Source of the DNA: Marisediminitalea aggregata
GTDB taxonomy: Bacteria; Pseudomonadota; Gammaproteobacteria; Enterobacterales; Alteromonadaceae
DNA: 64,000 nt
Direction of reading: 5' to 3'
Assembly: GCF_900129565.1 (NCBI RefSeq)
Contig: NZ_FQWD01000004.1
Coordinates: 248,001-312,000 of the forward strand
A program made the position numbers and the translations under genes. The notes beneath the pieces were generated by a model. That model was not told the origin of the DNA, did no database searches, and worked only from the letters and a program-made list of their open reading frames with translations. Of this stretch, positions 9,255 to 19,200 are shown piece after piece (position 1 is the first letter of the stretch; each line of letters starts with the position of its first letter).

Positions 9255-11198
9255 ATGTCACTTTTAATTTCGCGAAAAATCCCGCTATTGTTCCTTTCCT
9301 TTTGCTGTGTAAGCATCGCATCAGCAAACACGGCTGACCCTACCCACTGGCCGTATTCAGAGGACACGCCGACTGTCACTTCACTGAATATCGGGTTAGC
9401 GGGTGAGCAGCCGGTAGACATTAGCCGTTTCTTACTTTCACGTGGCGTCAGCCAGGCCCGCATTAACCCTCAGGGTACGCAAATCGCCTATCTGAGCACT
9501 ATTACCGGCGTGCGTCAGCTGTGGGTACAGTCGGTTCATGGCGGTCAGGCAAAGCAGCTGACGTTTGGCAATGGCCTGTCCTTTTTTCGCTGGCACCCCG
9601 ATGGTACTCAACTGATATATGGCGCTGATAATGACGGTAACGAGCGCGAGGCTTTCTACAGTATTCACACCAACGGCCTGTCGGAGTCTTTGTTGTTAGC
9701 TCACAGTAATGCGTTCAGACGTTTCGGCGAATTCAATCACGACGGCACGCGATTTACCTATGCGTCGACTGAACGTAACGGCCGGGACTTTGATATTTAC
9801 GAACACAATATGACTACCGGTAAGTCCAGCATGATTTATCAGGCTGAATTCGGCTTTTTCCCTGCGGCCTGGCAACCCGGTACGCACAATGTCATCGTAA
9901 CGGAAACCCGTGGAGAAGATGCACAAGACGTTTTCCTGCTGGATTCAGCCAGTGGTGAATTACGTCCGCTTTACACGCCGGCTGTGGCCGCTGCCTTTAG
10001 CCATTTCCACTGGAGTGACGACGGCAACACGCTCTATTTTGTGTCGAATGTAGACCGTGAAATGACCGCTGTATTTTCTTATGACCTCACAACAGAAAAA
10101 ACAACCTTGATACATGAAAGTCAGTTCGACTTAGAAAACCTTCAACTGTGTAGCAAACCGTCGAGCCTCGTCTGGACCGAAAACAGAAACGGCTTTGATA
10201 CCTTATTTAGCAGTAAATTAACCGGGGCTGGAACGCGCAAAATTGACATGCCCGAAGGCGTATACAGCGTGAGCTGCGCGAGTGAAAGTGATGCGCTGGC
10301 TGTGCAAATTAGCAGCCCGACATCGCCTGCGAAAGTGTACACCACGACCCTGACAAGTAATCGCCATCGCCTGGTGGTCGACGCCACACTGGCGGGTGTA
10401 GACAGCAATGCCTTAATTACGCCCGAAGCTATTGATTTTCCTGCCAGAGATGGCATTACCTTGCACGGCTTACTTTATTTACCGAAAGGCAAACTTAACA
10501 ATGTACCGCTGGTCATTGATGTTCACGGCGGTCCTACAGCTCAGGCTAAACCGGCCTGGCAACCGCTCACGCAATATCTGGTGGGTAAAGGCATTGCGGT
10601 ACTGGACATTAACGTGCGGGGTTCTACCGGCTTTGGTAAAACCTACGCGCGTTTAGACAATCAGGAAAAACGCTTGCACAGCGTGCGAGATTTGGTTGAT
10701 GCACTGTCCTATCTGAAAGCGGATCCTCGCATTGATGTACAAAACAGCGCCGTTATGGGTGGGTCCTACGGCGGCTACATGGTTAACGCCGTGATGGGGC
10801 TTTATCCGGATGCATTTAAAGCTGGCGCCTCGTTTGTTGGCGTATCTGACTGGGTGCGAGCGCTACAGGAAGCCTCACCGGGATTGAAAGCCTCAGACCG
10901 CATTGAATATGGCGATATTCGCGACCCCAAATGGCAGGCTTTTTACGCCGAGAACTCGCCCATCAATACGGTGCATCACATTCAGGCTCCGATGTTTTTT
11001 GAGCACGGTGTTAACGACCCTCGTGACCCGGTTACCGAATCGGACCGTATGGTGAAAGTACTGCGGGATAAGGGCCTGCCAGTGACGTATTTACGTTTTC
11101 CTGATGAAGGTCACAGCGTGAGTAAATTGGAAAACCGTGTTACCTTTTACCGTGCGTTGGCAGAATTTTTAGAACGCCATTTAACTACACAACAATAA
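9255..11198 (+). CDS. Exported S9 family prolyl-oligopeptidase-like peptidase
   Basis: Serine peptidase of 647 aa with a signal peptide (KIPLLFLSFCCVSIASA). A seven-bladed beta-propeller-like region (repeats such as RWHPDGTQLIYGAD and HWSDDGNTLYFVS) covers roughly residues 60-380, followed by an alpha/beta hydrolase domain. The hydrolase part holds DVHGGPTAQ (oxyanion region), the nucleophile elbow GGSYGGYM near residue 505, an aspartate near PRDPVTE and the histidine in DEGHSV. This is the acylaminoacyl-peptidase/dipeptidyl-aminopeptidase type. It is followed after 20 bp by an M19 dipeptidase, so the pair probably degrades peptides in the periplasm. Confidence 0.88.
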   Translation: MSLLISRKIPLLFLSFCCVSIASANTADPTHWPYSEDTPTVTSLNIGLAGEQPVDISRFLLSRGVSQARINPQGTQIAYLSTITGVRQLWVQSVHGGQAKQLTFGNGLSFFRWHPDGTQLIYGADNDGNEREAFYSIHTNGLSESLLLAHSNAFRRFGEFNHDGTRFTYASTERNGRDFDIYEHNMTTGKSSMIYQAEFGFFPAAWQPGTHNVIVTETRGEDAQDVFLLDSASGELRPLYTPAVAAAFSHFHWSDDGNTLYFVSNVDREMTAVFSYDLTTEKTTLIHESQFDLENLQLCSKPSSLVWTENRNGFDTLFSSKLTGAGTRKIDMPEGVYSVSCASESDALAVQISSPTSPAKVYTTTLTSNRHRLVVDATLAGVDSNALITPEAIDFPARDGITLHGLLYLPKGKLNNVPLVIDVHGGPTAQAKPAWQPLTQYLVGKGIAVLDINVRGSTGFGKTYARLDNQEKRLHSVRDLVDALSYLKADPRIDVQNSAVMGGSYGGYMVNAVMGLYPDAFKAGASFVGVSDWVRALQEASPGLKASDRIEYGDIRDPKWQAFYAENSPINTVHHIQAPMFFEHGVNDPRDPVTESDRMVKVLRDKGLPVTYLRFPDEGHSVSKLENRVTFYRALAEFLERHLTTQQ

Positions 11199-11218
11199 AA
11201 CAATAGGGAACCTGTACC

Positions 11219-12430
11219 ATGAAGCATGTGTTGATGGTTGGCACGCTTACCGCTCTCAGTCTATTAACAGGCTGTCAGTCCACATCAAATGAGGTCGACG
11301 CCTACAAAGGCTTGTCTGTCGCTCAACAAATTGCGAAAAAACACATCATTGTTGACGGCCATATCGATGTGCCATATCGCGTTCACAACAAATGGGTTGA
11401 TGTAACCGAGGCCACTGCCGACGGGGACTTTGATTATCCTCGCGCGGTATCAGGCGGTCTGAACGCACCGTTTATGTCGATTTACGTTCCGGCCAGTCTG
11501 GATAATTCAGACGAGTCCACCCAACTGGCGCATTTGCTGATAGATTCGGTTGAGGCCATCGCATCCCGCGCCCCGGACAAATTTGCCATTGCCACCAGCG
11601 TCGCGGATGTGCGTGAACAATTTGCCAAAGGCCTGATTTCGCTGCCGATGGGAATGGAAAACGGTTCACCGATTCAAGGCGACCTGGCCAATCTGGAAGC
11701 CTTTTATAATCGAGGCGTGCGTTACATTACACTGGCTCACTCACGCGCCAATCACATCAGTGACTCGTCCTACGATATTCGCCGCAAGTGGAAAGGCCTG
11801 AGCCCCTTTGGTAAAGAGCTGGTCACAGAAATGAACAACATCGGTATGCTAATCGATATTTCCCATGTTTCTGACGACGCGTTTTATCAGGTTATCGAAC
11901 TGACCAATACGCCGGTTATTGCTTCGCATTCATCGCTGCGTAGTTTTACGCCAGGCTTTGAGCGCAACATGACAGACGACATGTTGGTTAAGCTGGGTGA
12001 AAACGGCGGTGTTGTGATGATCAACTTCGGCTCGGGTTTTGTCACCAAAGAGGCCCGCATGTGGAGTGACAACCGCACCAAACAGCGCAATGCGCTTATT
12101 AAAGAATTTGGCGAAGACAGCGAGCAGGTTAAAAACTTTGCTGACCAATACAGCAAAGAAAATCCTTACCCTTACTCAACGCTGGCGGATGTGCTGGATC
12201 ACATAGACCACGTTGTGAAGCTGATCGGCATAGATCATGTTGGCATTGGCTCTGACTACGATGGCGTGGGTGATTCCCTCCCCATCGGGCTAAAAGACGT
12301 CGCGTCTTACCCGTCGTTAGTGCAGGGCTTACTGGACCGCGGTTATGACGAAGCCAGCATCGCTAAGTTGTTGGGCGAAAACCTGTTGCGAGTGTGGTCT
12401 GAAGTAGAAGCCTACGCAGCAGCTCACTAG
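11219..12430 (+). CDS. M19 membrane dipeptidase, lipoprotein
   Basis: Zinc dipeptidase of the renal-dipeptidase family, 403 aa. An N-terminal lipoprotein signal ends at the lipobox LLTGC (Cys near residue 19). Metal ligands typical of M19 are visible: VDGHIDVPYR (HxD) near residue 43, the bridging glutamate in GMENGSPI, and the histidines in LAHSRANH, DISHVSD and ASHSS. GIGSDYDGVGD lies in the last quarter. It is probably cotranscribed with the S9 peptidase upstream. Confidence 0.9.
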   Translation: MKHVLMVGTLTALSLLTGCQSTSNEVDAYKGLSVAQQIAKKHIIVDGHIDVPYRVHNKWVDVTEATADGDFDYPRAVSGGLNAPFMSIYVPASLDNSDESTQLAHLLIDSVEAIASRAPDKFAIATSVADVREQFAKGLISLPMGMENGSPIQGDLANLEAFYNRGVRYITLAHSRANHISDSSYDIRRKWKGLSPFGKELVTEMNNIGMLIDISHVSDDAFYQVIELTNTPVIASHSSLRSFTPGFERNMTDDMLVKLGENGGVVMINFGSGFVTKEARMWSDNRTKQRNALIKEFGEDSEQVKNFADQYSKENPYPYSTLADVLDHIDHVVKLIGIDHVGIGSDYDGVGDSLPIGLKDVASYPSLVQGLLDRGYDEASIAKLLGENLLRVWSEVEAYAAAH

Positions 12431-12470
12431 TTTGCTGCGCCTTAACGCTCAGCGGCTGGAACATTCGACT

Positions 12471-12495
12471 GCTGGCACAAGCCTCTTGTGCCAGC
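12471..12495 (+). terminator. Hairpin after the dipeptidase gene, probable terminator
   Basis: Perfect 11-bp inverted repeat GCTGGCACAAG / CTTGTGCCAGC with a 3-base loop, 40 bp past the stop. It is followed by AAAGTTTATT rather than a clean U run, so intrinsic termination is only likely. Confidence 0.5.
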
Positions 12496-12544
12496 AAAGT
12501 TTATTAACGTATACTCATCGATAGTTGATAGAGTCAGGATAACC

Positions 12545-12979
12545 ATGCAGCGCATCGTTTTGTATTTTTTGATAACAGCCATCACATTGCTCCCGCTGGC
12601 CGGGCATGCAATGAGCCTGACTGCGCCTGAGATGCAAACGAGCACCATGACACAAGCAGCGCCGGACACGATGAATGCTGACATGAAACAGCACCACAGT
12701 GCATCGGCAAATGCCCACAGCTGCTGTCCTGAATCTGGTAACAATACTGAAGCAGCCACCGATGCAGTCACTGGTGCAGAGACTGCTCACAATTGCGCCA
12801 TGCAAAGTGATTGCGACAAAGGCGGTTGTGCTTGCAAACATTTGTGTCAGTCGCCGGTATTTATTGCCGAGTATCCTCAAATCAATAGCCCGGTGACAAT
12901 ACAACACGCGTCACTACGCTTCTCTGCTCAGCCCTTCAGCGGTCAGCTGAATACACCGTTCCGCCCACCTATAGCCTAA
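12545..12979 (+). CDS. Exported Cys/His/Met-rich small protein heading the copper efflux operon
   Basis: A 144-aa protein starting MQRIVLYFLITAITLLPLAG, a signal peptide. The mature part is rich in metal-binding residues: MKQHHSASANAHSCCPES near residues 40-60 and NCAMQSDCDKGGCACKHLC near 85-105. The frame is open from 12488, but ATG 12545 has an AGGA five bases upstream and gives a proper signal peptide. Similar Cys/His-rich proteins (CopL-like) precede copper operons in other proteobacteria; I infer a periplasmic copper-binding or sensing role from content and position. Its TAA stop lies inside one arm of a long inverted repeat that reaches the next gene's start. Confidence 0.75.
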   Translation: MQRIVLYFLITAITLLPLAGHAMSLTAPEMQTSTMTQAAPDTMNADMKQHHSASANAHSCCPESGNNTEAATDAVTGAETAHNCAMQSDCDKGGCACKHLCQSPVFIAEYPQINSPVTIQHASLRFSAQPFSGQLNTPFRPPIA

Positions 12980-13089
12980 AACCCAAGTCGGTGCATTCGC
13001 CGGTTCGAACTGCACATGGCAAATTGCCGTATGTCTGTTGAAGCAATGCTTTGACGATATCTGTTACTGATATTCCGTTTTGGGTTTTA
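12977..13089 (+). promoter_or_regulatory. Long-range inverted repeat spanning the gap before the TolC-like gene
   Basis: TAAAACCCAA at 12977-12986 pairs perfectly with TTGGGTTTTA at 13080-13089. The left arm contains the stop codon of the Cys-rich gene. The right arm contains the only GGG that could act as Shine-Dalgarno for the ATG at 13092. In mRNA this could hide that site unless a ribosome terminating on the first gene opens the pairing. The repeat is seen directly; the regulatory reading is inference. Confidence 0.4.
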
Positions 13090-13091
13090 AC

Positions 13092-14408
13092 ATGAAACAA
13101 ACAACCTATATTGCCACCCTGTGTGGCTTGTTACTCAGCCTGATGAGTCCTGGCGCTATGGCTTCGCAACCCGCCAGTGAGGCGTTAAACTGGTTGCTGG
13201 ACAGCGCTGTTAAACACGATCTGTCGTTGCAACAAAGCAGGCAATCCGAACAGGCGCTGAATTCACAACAAGCAGCGGTCAGTCGGCTACCTGACCCGCG
13301 TGTTTCGCTTAGCGTGCTCAACGTCCCGACCGATGGCTTCGCACTAAACGAACAGGCCATGACACAGCTAAAAGTCGGCGTGTCGCAGATGTTGCCGCGC
13401 GGTGACAGCGTTGCTTTGCAACGTCAGCAAATAGCAACGCAGGCTAGCGCTGAACCCCTGCGCAGACTAAACCGTGAATGGGAACTCAGACGCGATATTC
13501 AACTGACCTGGACAGAATGGCTGATAGCGGCGCAGAGTGCCGCTCTAATTCAGGCTCAACAGCAGGTCGTCAGTCAACTCTCCGATGCCATCGAAAACAG
13601 CTATGCTGCATCGTCAGGTCCGTCACAATATGACGTACTGAGTTCAGATGTACTGGCCTTGGCACTGGAAGACAGACTGGATACTGCACTGACCAGCCAA
13701 CAAACGGCGCAAGCGAAGTTTACTCTGTGGCTACCAGACGCATTGCATCAGCAACTGAGCTATTTATCGCCTGCAGACAGCGACACTCAATGGTTAACGG
13801 CAAAGCAGTGGTATGCCCAGCGAGCGATATCCGATGCAGATCGCATTGCACTGCTGCAACAACACCCTTCTGTTCGCCTGAAGAACACACAAATTGAAAC
13901 ACAGCGAATCAAGCAACAGCAGGTCACCGAAAGTTTTGAGCCCCAATGGGAAGTCAACGCCGGCTACGCCTATCGTCAGGACGATACGGCCAACCGCTCC
14001 AGAGCGGATTTTGTTTCTGTTGGCGTGAGTGTTGACGTGCCCTTATTTAGCCGCGCGCATCATCGCCCGGCCATTTCAGCCACCGTACAGCAAGCAGAAA
14101 GTATTGAGACCGAAAAGCGCTGGTTAATTCAGCAACAGCTTAGCGAAGTCGAACAACTTTATGCCCAATGGCAAGGCCTGAACCGCCGCTATACTCGATA
14201 TCGCGATGCGCTGTTGCCCTTACAACAACAGCAATACGATGCGGCGCTGAACGCCTATACCAGCGCAGATGGCGACTTTCTGGCTGTGTTACAAAGCCAT
14301 ATTGCATTGCTGGACGCACAGCTCAAACAACTATCGATTCAGGGTGAGATGGCCAAACTGGGTATAAAACTCGCCTATTATCTTCCCGCCCAGGCCACTC
14401 AGGAGTAA
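13092..14408 (+). CDS. TolC-family outer-membrane channel of heavy-metal efflux (CusC/CzcC type)
   Basis: Outer-membrane factor of 438 aa with a signal peptide (YIATLCGLLLSLMSPGAMA). Two long alpha-helical repeats are typical of outer-membrane efflux proteins, for example QQSRQSEQALNSQQAAVSRL and the matching C-terminal helices ending LLDAQLKQLSIQGEMAKLG; beta segments such as GVSVDVPLFSRAHHRPA lie between. ATG 13092 is chosen because the signal peptide begins there, although the frame extends 4 codons further. It is followed after 4 bp by cusB, so it is the channel for this RND pump. Its ribosome-binding site is weak. Confidence 0.88.
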   Translation: MKQTTYIATLCGLLLSLMSPGAMASQPASEALNWLLDSAVKHDLSLQQSRQSEQALNSQQAAVSRLPDPRVSLSVLNVPTDGFALNEQAMTQLKVGVSQMLPRGDSVALQRQQIATQASAEPLRRLNREWELRRDIQLTWTEWLIAAQSAALIQAQQQVVSQLSDAIENSYAASSGPSQYDVLSSDVLALALEDRLDTALTSQQTAQAKFTLWLPDALHQQLSYLSPADSDTQWLTAKQWYAQRAISDADRIALLQQHPSVRLKNTQIETQRIKQQQVTESFEPQWEVNAGYAYRQDDTANRSRADFVSVGVSVDVPLFSRAHHRPAISATVQQAESIETEKRWLIQQQLSEVEQLYAQWQGLNRRYTRYRDALLPLQQQQYDAALNAYTSADGDFLAVLQSHIALLDAQLKQLSIQGEMAKLGIKLAYYLPAQATQE

Positions 14409-14412
14409 TCCC

Positions 14413-16230
14413 ATGACACATCACAATTATTCAGGTTCCGTGAAACCGACCTACCTTGTCGCTATGCTCTTTGTCGGCATTGTTCTGGGCCTTGGCGCAG
14501 GCTGGTTGCTCAACAGCAGTGACGCACCTCACGCTGCAATGAACGAATCGTCGGGCGATACCAACGACGAAAACGAAATTCTGTATTGGGTGGCTCCCAT
14601 GGACAGCAGCTATCGACGGGATGGCCCCGGCAAGTCGCCCATGGGAATGGACCTGGTGCCGGTATACGCCAACGATCAATCTGAAGCCCCTGGCACGGTA
14701 ACCATATCGCCCAATATTGAACAAAGTTTGGGGGTAACAACCGCACCAGCACAATTTGAGTCTTTATCTGAGTCAGTCGCGGCGCTTGGGGTCATTGGTT
14801 TCAATCAGGATAACATTGTCCACGTACACCCACGGGTGAAAGGCTGGATCGAGTTCCTTAGTGTGACCAACGAAGGGCAAATGGTCCAAAAAGGAGACGT
14901 GCTCTACCGGCTGTATTCCCCGGAATTGGTAAATGCGCAGGAAGAGTACCTGCTTGCGCTTAATCGCAATAATCAAAACCTGATCAAGGCAGCAAAAGAC
15001 AAACTGATCGCCCTACAGTTGCCAGAGAGCACAATAGAATCGGTTACTCGCACGCGCAAAGTCAGTCAACAAGTGGCCTTTACTGCACCGCAATCCGGTA
15101 TTGTCGCGAAACTGAATATTCGCCCGGGATTCTATGTAGAGCCCGGCACCACTCTTATAGAAATTGCCAGTCTGAACGAAGTATGGCTCACCACCGAAGT
15201 GCCGGAAAGACAAGCGGCCGATATTCGGGCCGGTCAGCACGCCATGATCACACTGGATACCTACCCGGACGACGTCTTTCACGCCATGGTCGACTACGTA
15301 TACCCGGTCATGAATGCCACTACCCGCACATTACAAGTCCGTCTGCGCTTGCCGAATGAGACACAGCAACTCAAGCCGAATATGTTTGCCAACGTGGTGT
15401 TTCTAATTAGTAATGACGAGATGGTCCTGACCGTCCCTCGCAACGCCGTGATCCGCACCGCGCAAAACAACCGTGTAGTGCTGGCACTCGGCGACGGCAA
15501 GTTTAAGTCGGTTGCGGTAACCCTTGGCAATACCAGTAAAGATCGGGTAGAGATTGTCGATGGCCTGCTCGAAGGCGATGAAGTCGTGACTAACGCCCAG
15601 TTTTTACTTGATTCAGAAAGCGCCATCGATTCCGATTTAGCGCGCTTCAGCAATGCCAGTGATGGCGAACAGTCGATGTCATCACGAGCCTGGGTAGCAG
15701 GAGAAATCAACAGTGTCGATAGCGAAGCGCGCACGGTGAATGCCAGTCACGAGGCTATAGAAGACTGGCAGTGGCCAGCCATGGTAATGGATTTCGCCAT
15801 CGCTGAAGATGTTGATATTTCTCAGCTCGGTGCCGGCGTATCACTGCACATGGAAATCGATAAATCCGTATCCGGTCTGCCACTCATTACCGGCATTCAC
15901 ATTATGTCCGGTATGGATCATGACGCAATGAACAATGAGGACAGCAACGAAGCACCAGAATCGGATGTGCAGTCGGCCACTGTCGATGGCGTGATTAACA
16001 CTGTCGATGTGACCTCCCGCGTACTCAACATTTCGCGCGGAGCTATTGAGAAATGGGGCCGCGGCCCAGCCACACTCGACTTCGCGGTAGATGAAGCTGT
16101 AGCAATGGACGCCCTGCAACCAGGCCAGACAATTTCATTTACGTTTGAGATCCACGATGGCGATTTCATCATTGTCGATATTACGCCACAGGCTAGCGCG
16201 GTTCACAATGAACACGCGCATCACGAATAG
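14413..16230 (+). CDS. cusB: CusB-type RND adaptor with two C-terminal CusF domains
   Basis: Periplasmic membrane-fusion protein of 605 aa. It has an N-terminal anchor (residues 14-33) and a heavy-metal-binding motif APMDSSYRRDGPGKSPMGMD at 61-80, where the usual cysteines are absent but methionines remain. Lipoyl/beta-barrel adaptor domains follow to about 410 (PRVKGWIEFL, RPGFYVEPGTTLIEI). Two CusF-like domains are fused at the end. The first keeps all four CusF copper ligands with exact spacing (H446, W454, M457, M459). In the second the same positions are R542, R550, A553 and L555, so it should not bind copper that way. AGGAG precedes the ATG. It links TolC and CusA in the efflux complex. 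Confidence 0.92.
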   Translation: MTHHNYSGSVKPTYLVAMLFVGIVLGLGAGWLLNSSDAPHAAMNESSGDTNDENEILYWVAPMDSSYRRDGPGKSPMGMDLVPVYANDQSEAPGTVTISPNIEQSLGVTTAPAQFESLSESVAALGVIGFNQDNIVHVHPRVKGWIEFLSVTNEGQMVQKGDVLYRLYSPELVNAQEEYLLALNRNNQNLIKAAKDKLIALQLPESTIESVTRTRKVSQQVAFTAPQSGIVAKLNIRPGFYVEPGTTLIEIASLNEVWLTTEVPERQAADIRAGQHAMITLDTYPDDVFHAMVDYVYPVMNATTRTLQVRLRLPNETQQLKPNMFANVVFLISNDEMVLTVPRNAVIRTAQNNRVVLALGDGKFKSVAVTLGNTSKDRVEIVDGLLEGDEVVTNAQFLLDSESAIDSDLARFSNASDGEQSMSSRAWVAGEINSVDSEARTVNASHEAIEDWQWPAMVMDFAIAEDVDISQLGAGVSLHMEIDKSVSGLPLITGIHIMSGMDHDAMNNEDSNEAPESDVQSATVDGVINTVDVTSRVLNISRGAIEKWGRGPATLDFAVDEAVAMDALQPGQTISFTFEIHDGDFIIVDITPQASAVHNEHAHHE

Positions 16231-16239
16231 GAGCCAACT

Positions 16240-19200
16240 GTGATAGCACATATTATTCGTTGGTCCATCGCAAACCGGGTCCTGGTTCTCATCGCGACGC
16301 TGATGCTGGCAGCGGCCGGCATGTGGTCGGTTAAGCAAACCCCGGTTGATGCGATACCCGACCTGTCTGATGTCCAGGTTATTATCAAGACATCCTATCC
16401 GGGTCAGGCTCCGTCGGTAGTTGAACAACAGGTGACCTACCCGTTAACAACGGCCATGCTGTCTGTACCCGGCGCGCACACCGTCCGTGGATTTTCGTTC
16501 TTCGGCGACTCCTACGTATATATCCTGTTTGACGACAGCACCGATATTTACTGGGCCCGTTCGCGCGTGCTGGAGTATCTATCGCAGGTGGCGCCAACCC
16601 TGCCGGATACCGCTACGCCTCAATTGGGGCCCGATGCAACCGGGGTGGGCTGGGTGTATATCTATGCGCTGTCAGACCCTACGGGGCAACACGATATTGC
16701 AGACCTGACATCGCTGCAGGACTGGTTCCTGAAGTACGAACTGCAAACCGTGCCGGGTGTCGCCGAAGTGGCTACCGTGGGCGGCATGAAAAAGCAATAT
16801 CAGGTGGTTATCGATCCACTGCGTTTGCAGGCCTACAACCTGCCGCTCAGCAGCATTGAACGCGCCATTACCCGGGGCAATCAGGAAGTCGGCGCATCGG
16901 TAGTGGAAATGGCCGAAGCCGAATATATGGTCACGGTTACCGGCTACCTGCAATCTCTCGACGATTTGCAACAGGTCGTATTAGGCGCCACCCCACAGGG
17001 CACGCCTGTATTGCTGAGTGACGTGGCAGATATCCGCATTGGACCTGCTGCCAGACGTGGCATCGCAGAGTTGAACGGTGAAGGCGAAACTGTGGGCGGC
17101 ATCATTGTTATGCGCTACGGCGAAAACGCAGAGAAAACCATCACGGGGGTCAAAGCCGCACTAGAGCGACTACAGGCGGGGTTGCCTGATGGCGTAGAGA
17201 TAACACCAGTTTATGACCGCTCAAACCTGATCACCAAAGCCGTCGACAACCTGTGGGACAAGCTGCTCGAAGAATTAATCATTGTTGCGGTAGTATGCGG
17301 GCTCTTCCTGTTGCATTTACGCAGCGCGATTGTGGCGCTGGTCACATTACCGCTGGGCATTCTTGCGGCGTTCATTCTCATGCATTTTCAGGGGCTGAAT
17401 GCCAATATCATGTCGCTGGGCGGTATCGCCATTGCCATTGGCGCGATGACCGATGGTGCCATTGTAATGATAGAAAACTTCCACAAACATCTGGAAGACC
17501 CAGCCAATCAGCAGCGTAACCGCTGGGAGCTGGTTGCAGACGCTGCCGGCGAGGTTGGCCCTGCGCTGTTCTTTAGCCTGCTGATTATCACCGTGAGCTT
17601 TTTGCCGGTATTTATTCTGGAAGCCCAGGAAGGCCGAATGTTCGCTCCTCTGGCCTACACCAAAACCTATGCCATGGCAGCGGCGGCGGGCTTGGCGATT
17701 ACCCTGATCCCGGTACTCATTGGCTATTTTATTCGCGGCAATATCCTGCCCGAAGCGAAAAACCCAGTAAACCGGGTGATTCAGGCAGCCTATAAACCCG
17801 CCCTGCGTGCTGTACTGAGCTTCCCGAAAACCACCTTGCTTTGCGCGGTTATTATTGGGGTGATTGGCTTTTACCCACTGGGGAAACTGGGCAGTGAGTT
17901 TATGCCGCCGCTGGATGAAGGCGATCTAATGTATATGCCAACCACCTATGCCGGGGTATCAATTGGCGAGGCGCGTCAGATATTGCAACAAACCGATAAG
18001 CTCATTCGCACTGTTCCCGAAGTCGAAACCGTGTTTGGAAAAGTAGGACGAGCAGAAACTGCTACCGACCCAGCGCCCCTGACCATGATTGAAACCTTTA
18101 TTCAGTTAAAGCCTCAGTCAGAATGGCGAGAAGGGGTGACCACTGAATCACTCAGAGCGGAACTGGACAAGTTAGTGAAGTTTCCCGGCCTGACCAACGC
18201 CTGGGTGATGCCAATAAAAACCCGTATCGATATGCTGGCAACTGGTATCAAAACCCCATTAGGATTAAAGATATCCGGGCCGGATATCGCGGTCATCGAG
18301 CAACTGGGTAAAGACGTGGAACGTATCCTCGGCGATTTACCTGGCACAGCTTCTGTGTATGCTGAGCGCGTGGCGGGCGCACGCTATATCACGCTGGATG
18401 TGAATCGCTATGCCGCGGCTCGTTATGGCATGAACATCGCTGATGTGCAGCAGGTTATCAGCACCGCCGTCGGCGGGAAAAAAGTTACGACGACCGTTGA
18501 AGGTCTGGAACGCTATTCAGTGAATATGCGATACCCTCAGGCTTACCGGGATTCACCGGAAGCCATGGCCGATTTACCGCTGATAACCCCTACGGGCCAA
18601 CGGATTACCCTTGGCGACGTTGCTGATATCAATATCACACAGGGTCCGCCTGCGCTGAAAAGCGAAAACGCGCGATTAACCGGCCATACGTTTATCGATC
18701 TGACCACCAGTGACATTCAGACCTATGTGGCAGACGCAAAAGCCGCGCTGGATAGTCAGCTAACGCTGCCCGCAGGCTACAGCCTGAAATGGGCTGGCCA
18801 GTATGAGTATATGGAACGAGCCAAGCAGAAGCTTACCTATGTATTGCCGCTGACACTGGCAATTATTGTGATCCTGTTATTCATGAGTTTCCGCAATATG
18901 GTGGACGTGGCCATTGTGCTGGGCACCTTGCCTCTTGGCCTGATTGGTGGCTTCTGGTTGCTGTACTGGCTCGACTATCAATTGTCCGTCGCCGTTGGCG
19001 TAGGCTTTATTGCGCTTGCCGGTGTCACCGTGGAAATTGGTGTGATCATGGTGGTTTACCTCAACGAGTCGTGTAAATCCTTAGCTCGCCAGCACCAAAC
19101 GATAACCACTGCGCTATTGCGTAATGCGGTTGCAGAAGGCGCGCTTAAACGGGTTCGACCGGTACTCATGACCGTCGCAACAGTGATGATTGGCCTGTTA

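Noticed and set aside
9122..9463. 113-codon minus-strand frame overlapping the S9 peptidase start
   Set aside because: It overlaps the signal-peptide region of a clearly supported gene and has no protein-like features or ribosome site.
12496..12544. CueR or CusR operator before the copper operon
   Set aside because: Neither the long-spacer MerR-type palindrome nor the CusR box is visible in the short region before the first ATG.
12515..12907. 130-codon minus-strand frame opposite the Cys-rich gene
   Set aside because: Antisense to a gene with signal peptide, ribosome site and operon context; its composition is that of a shadow frame.
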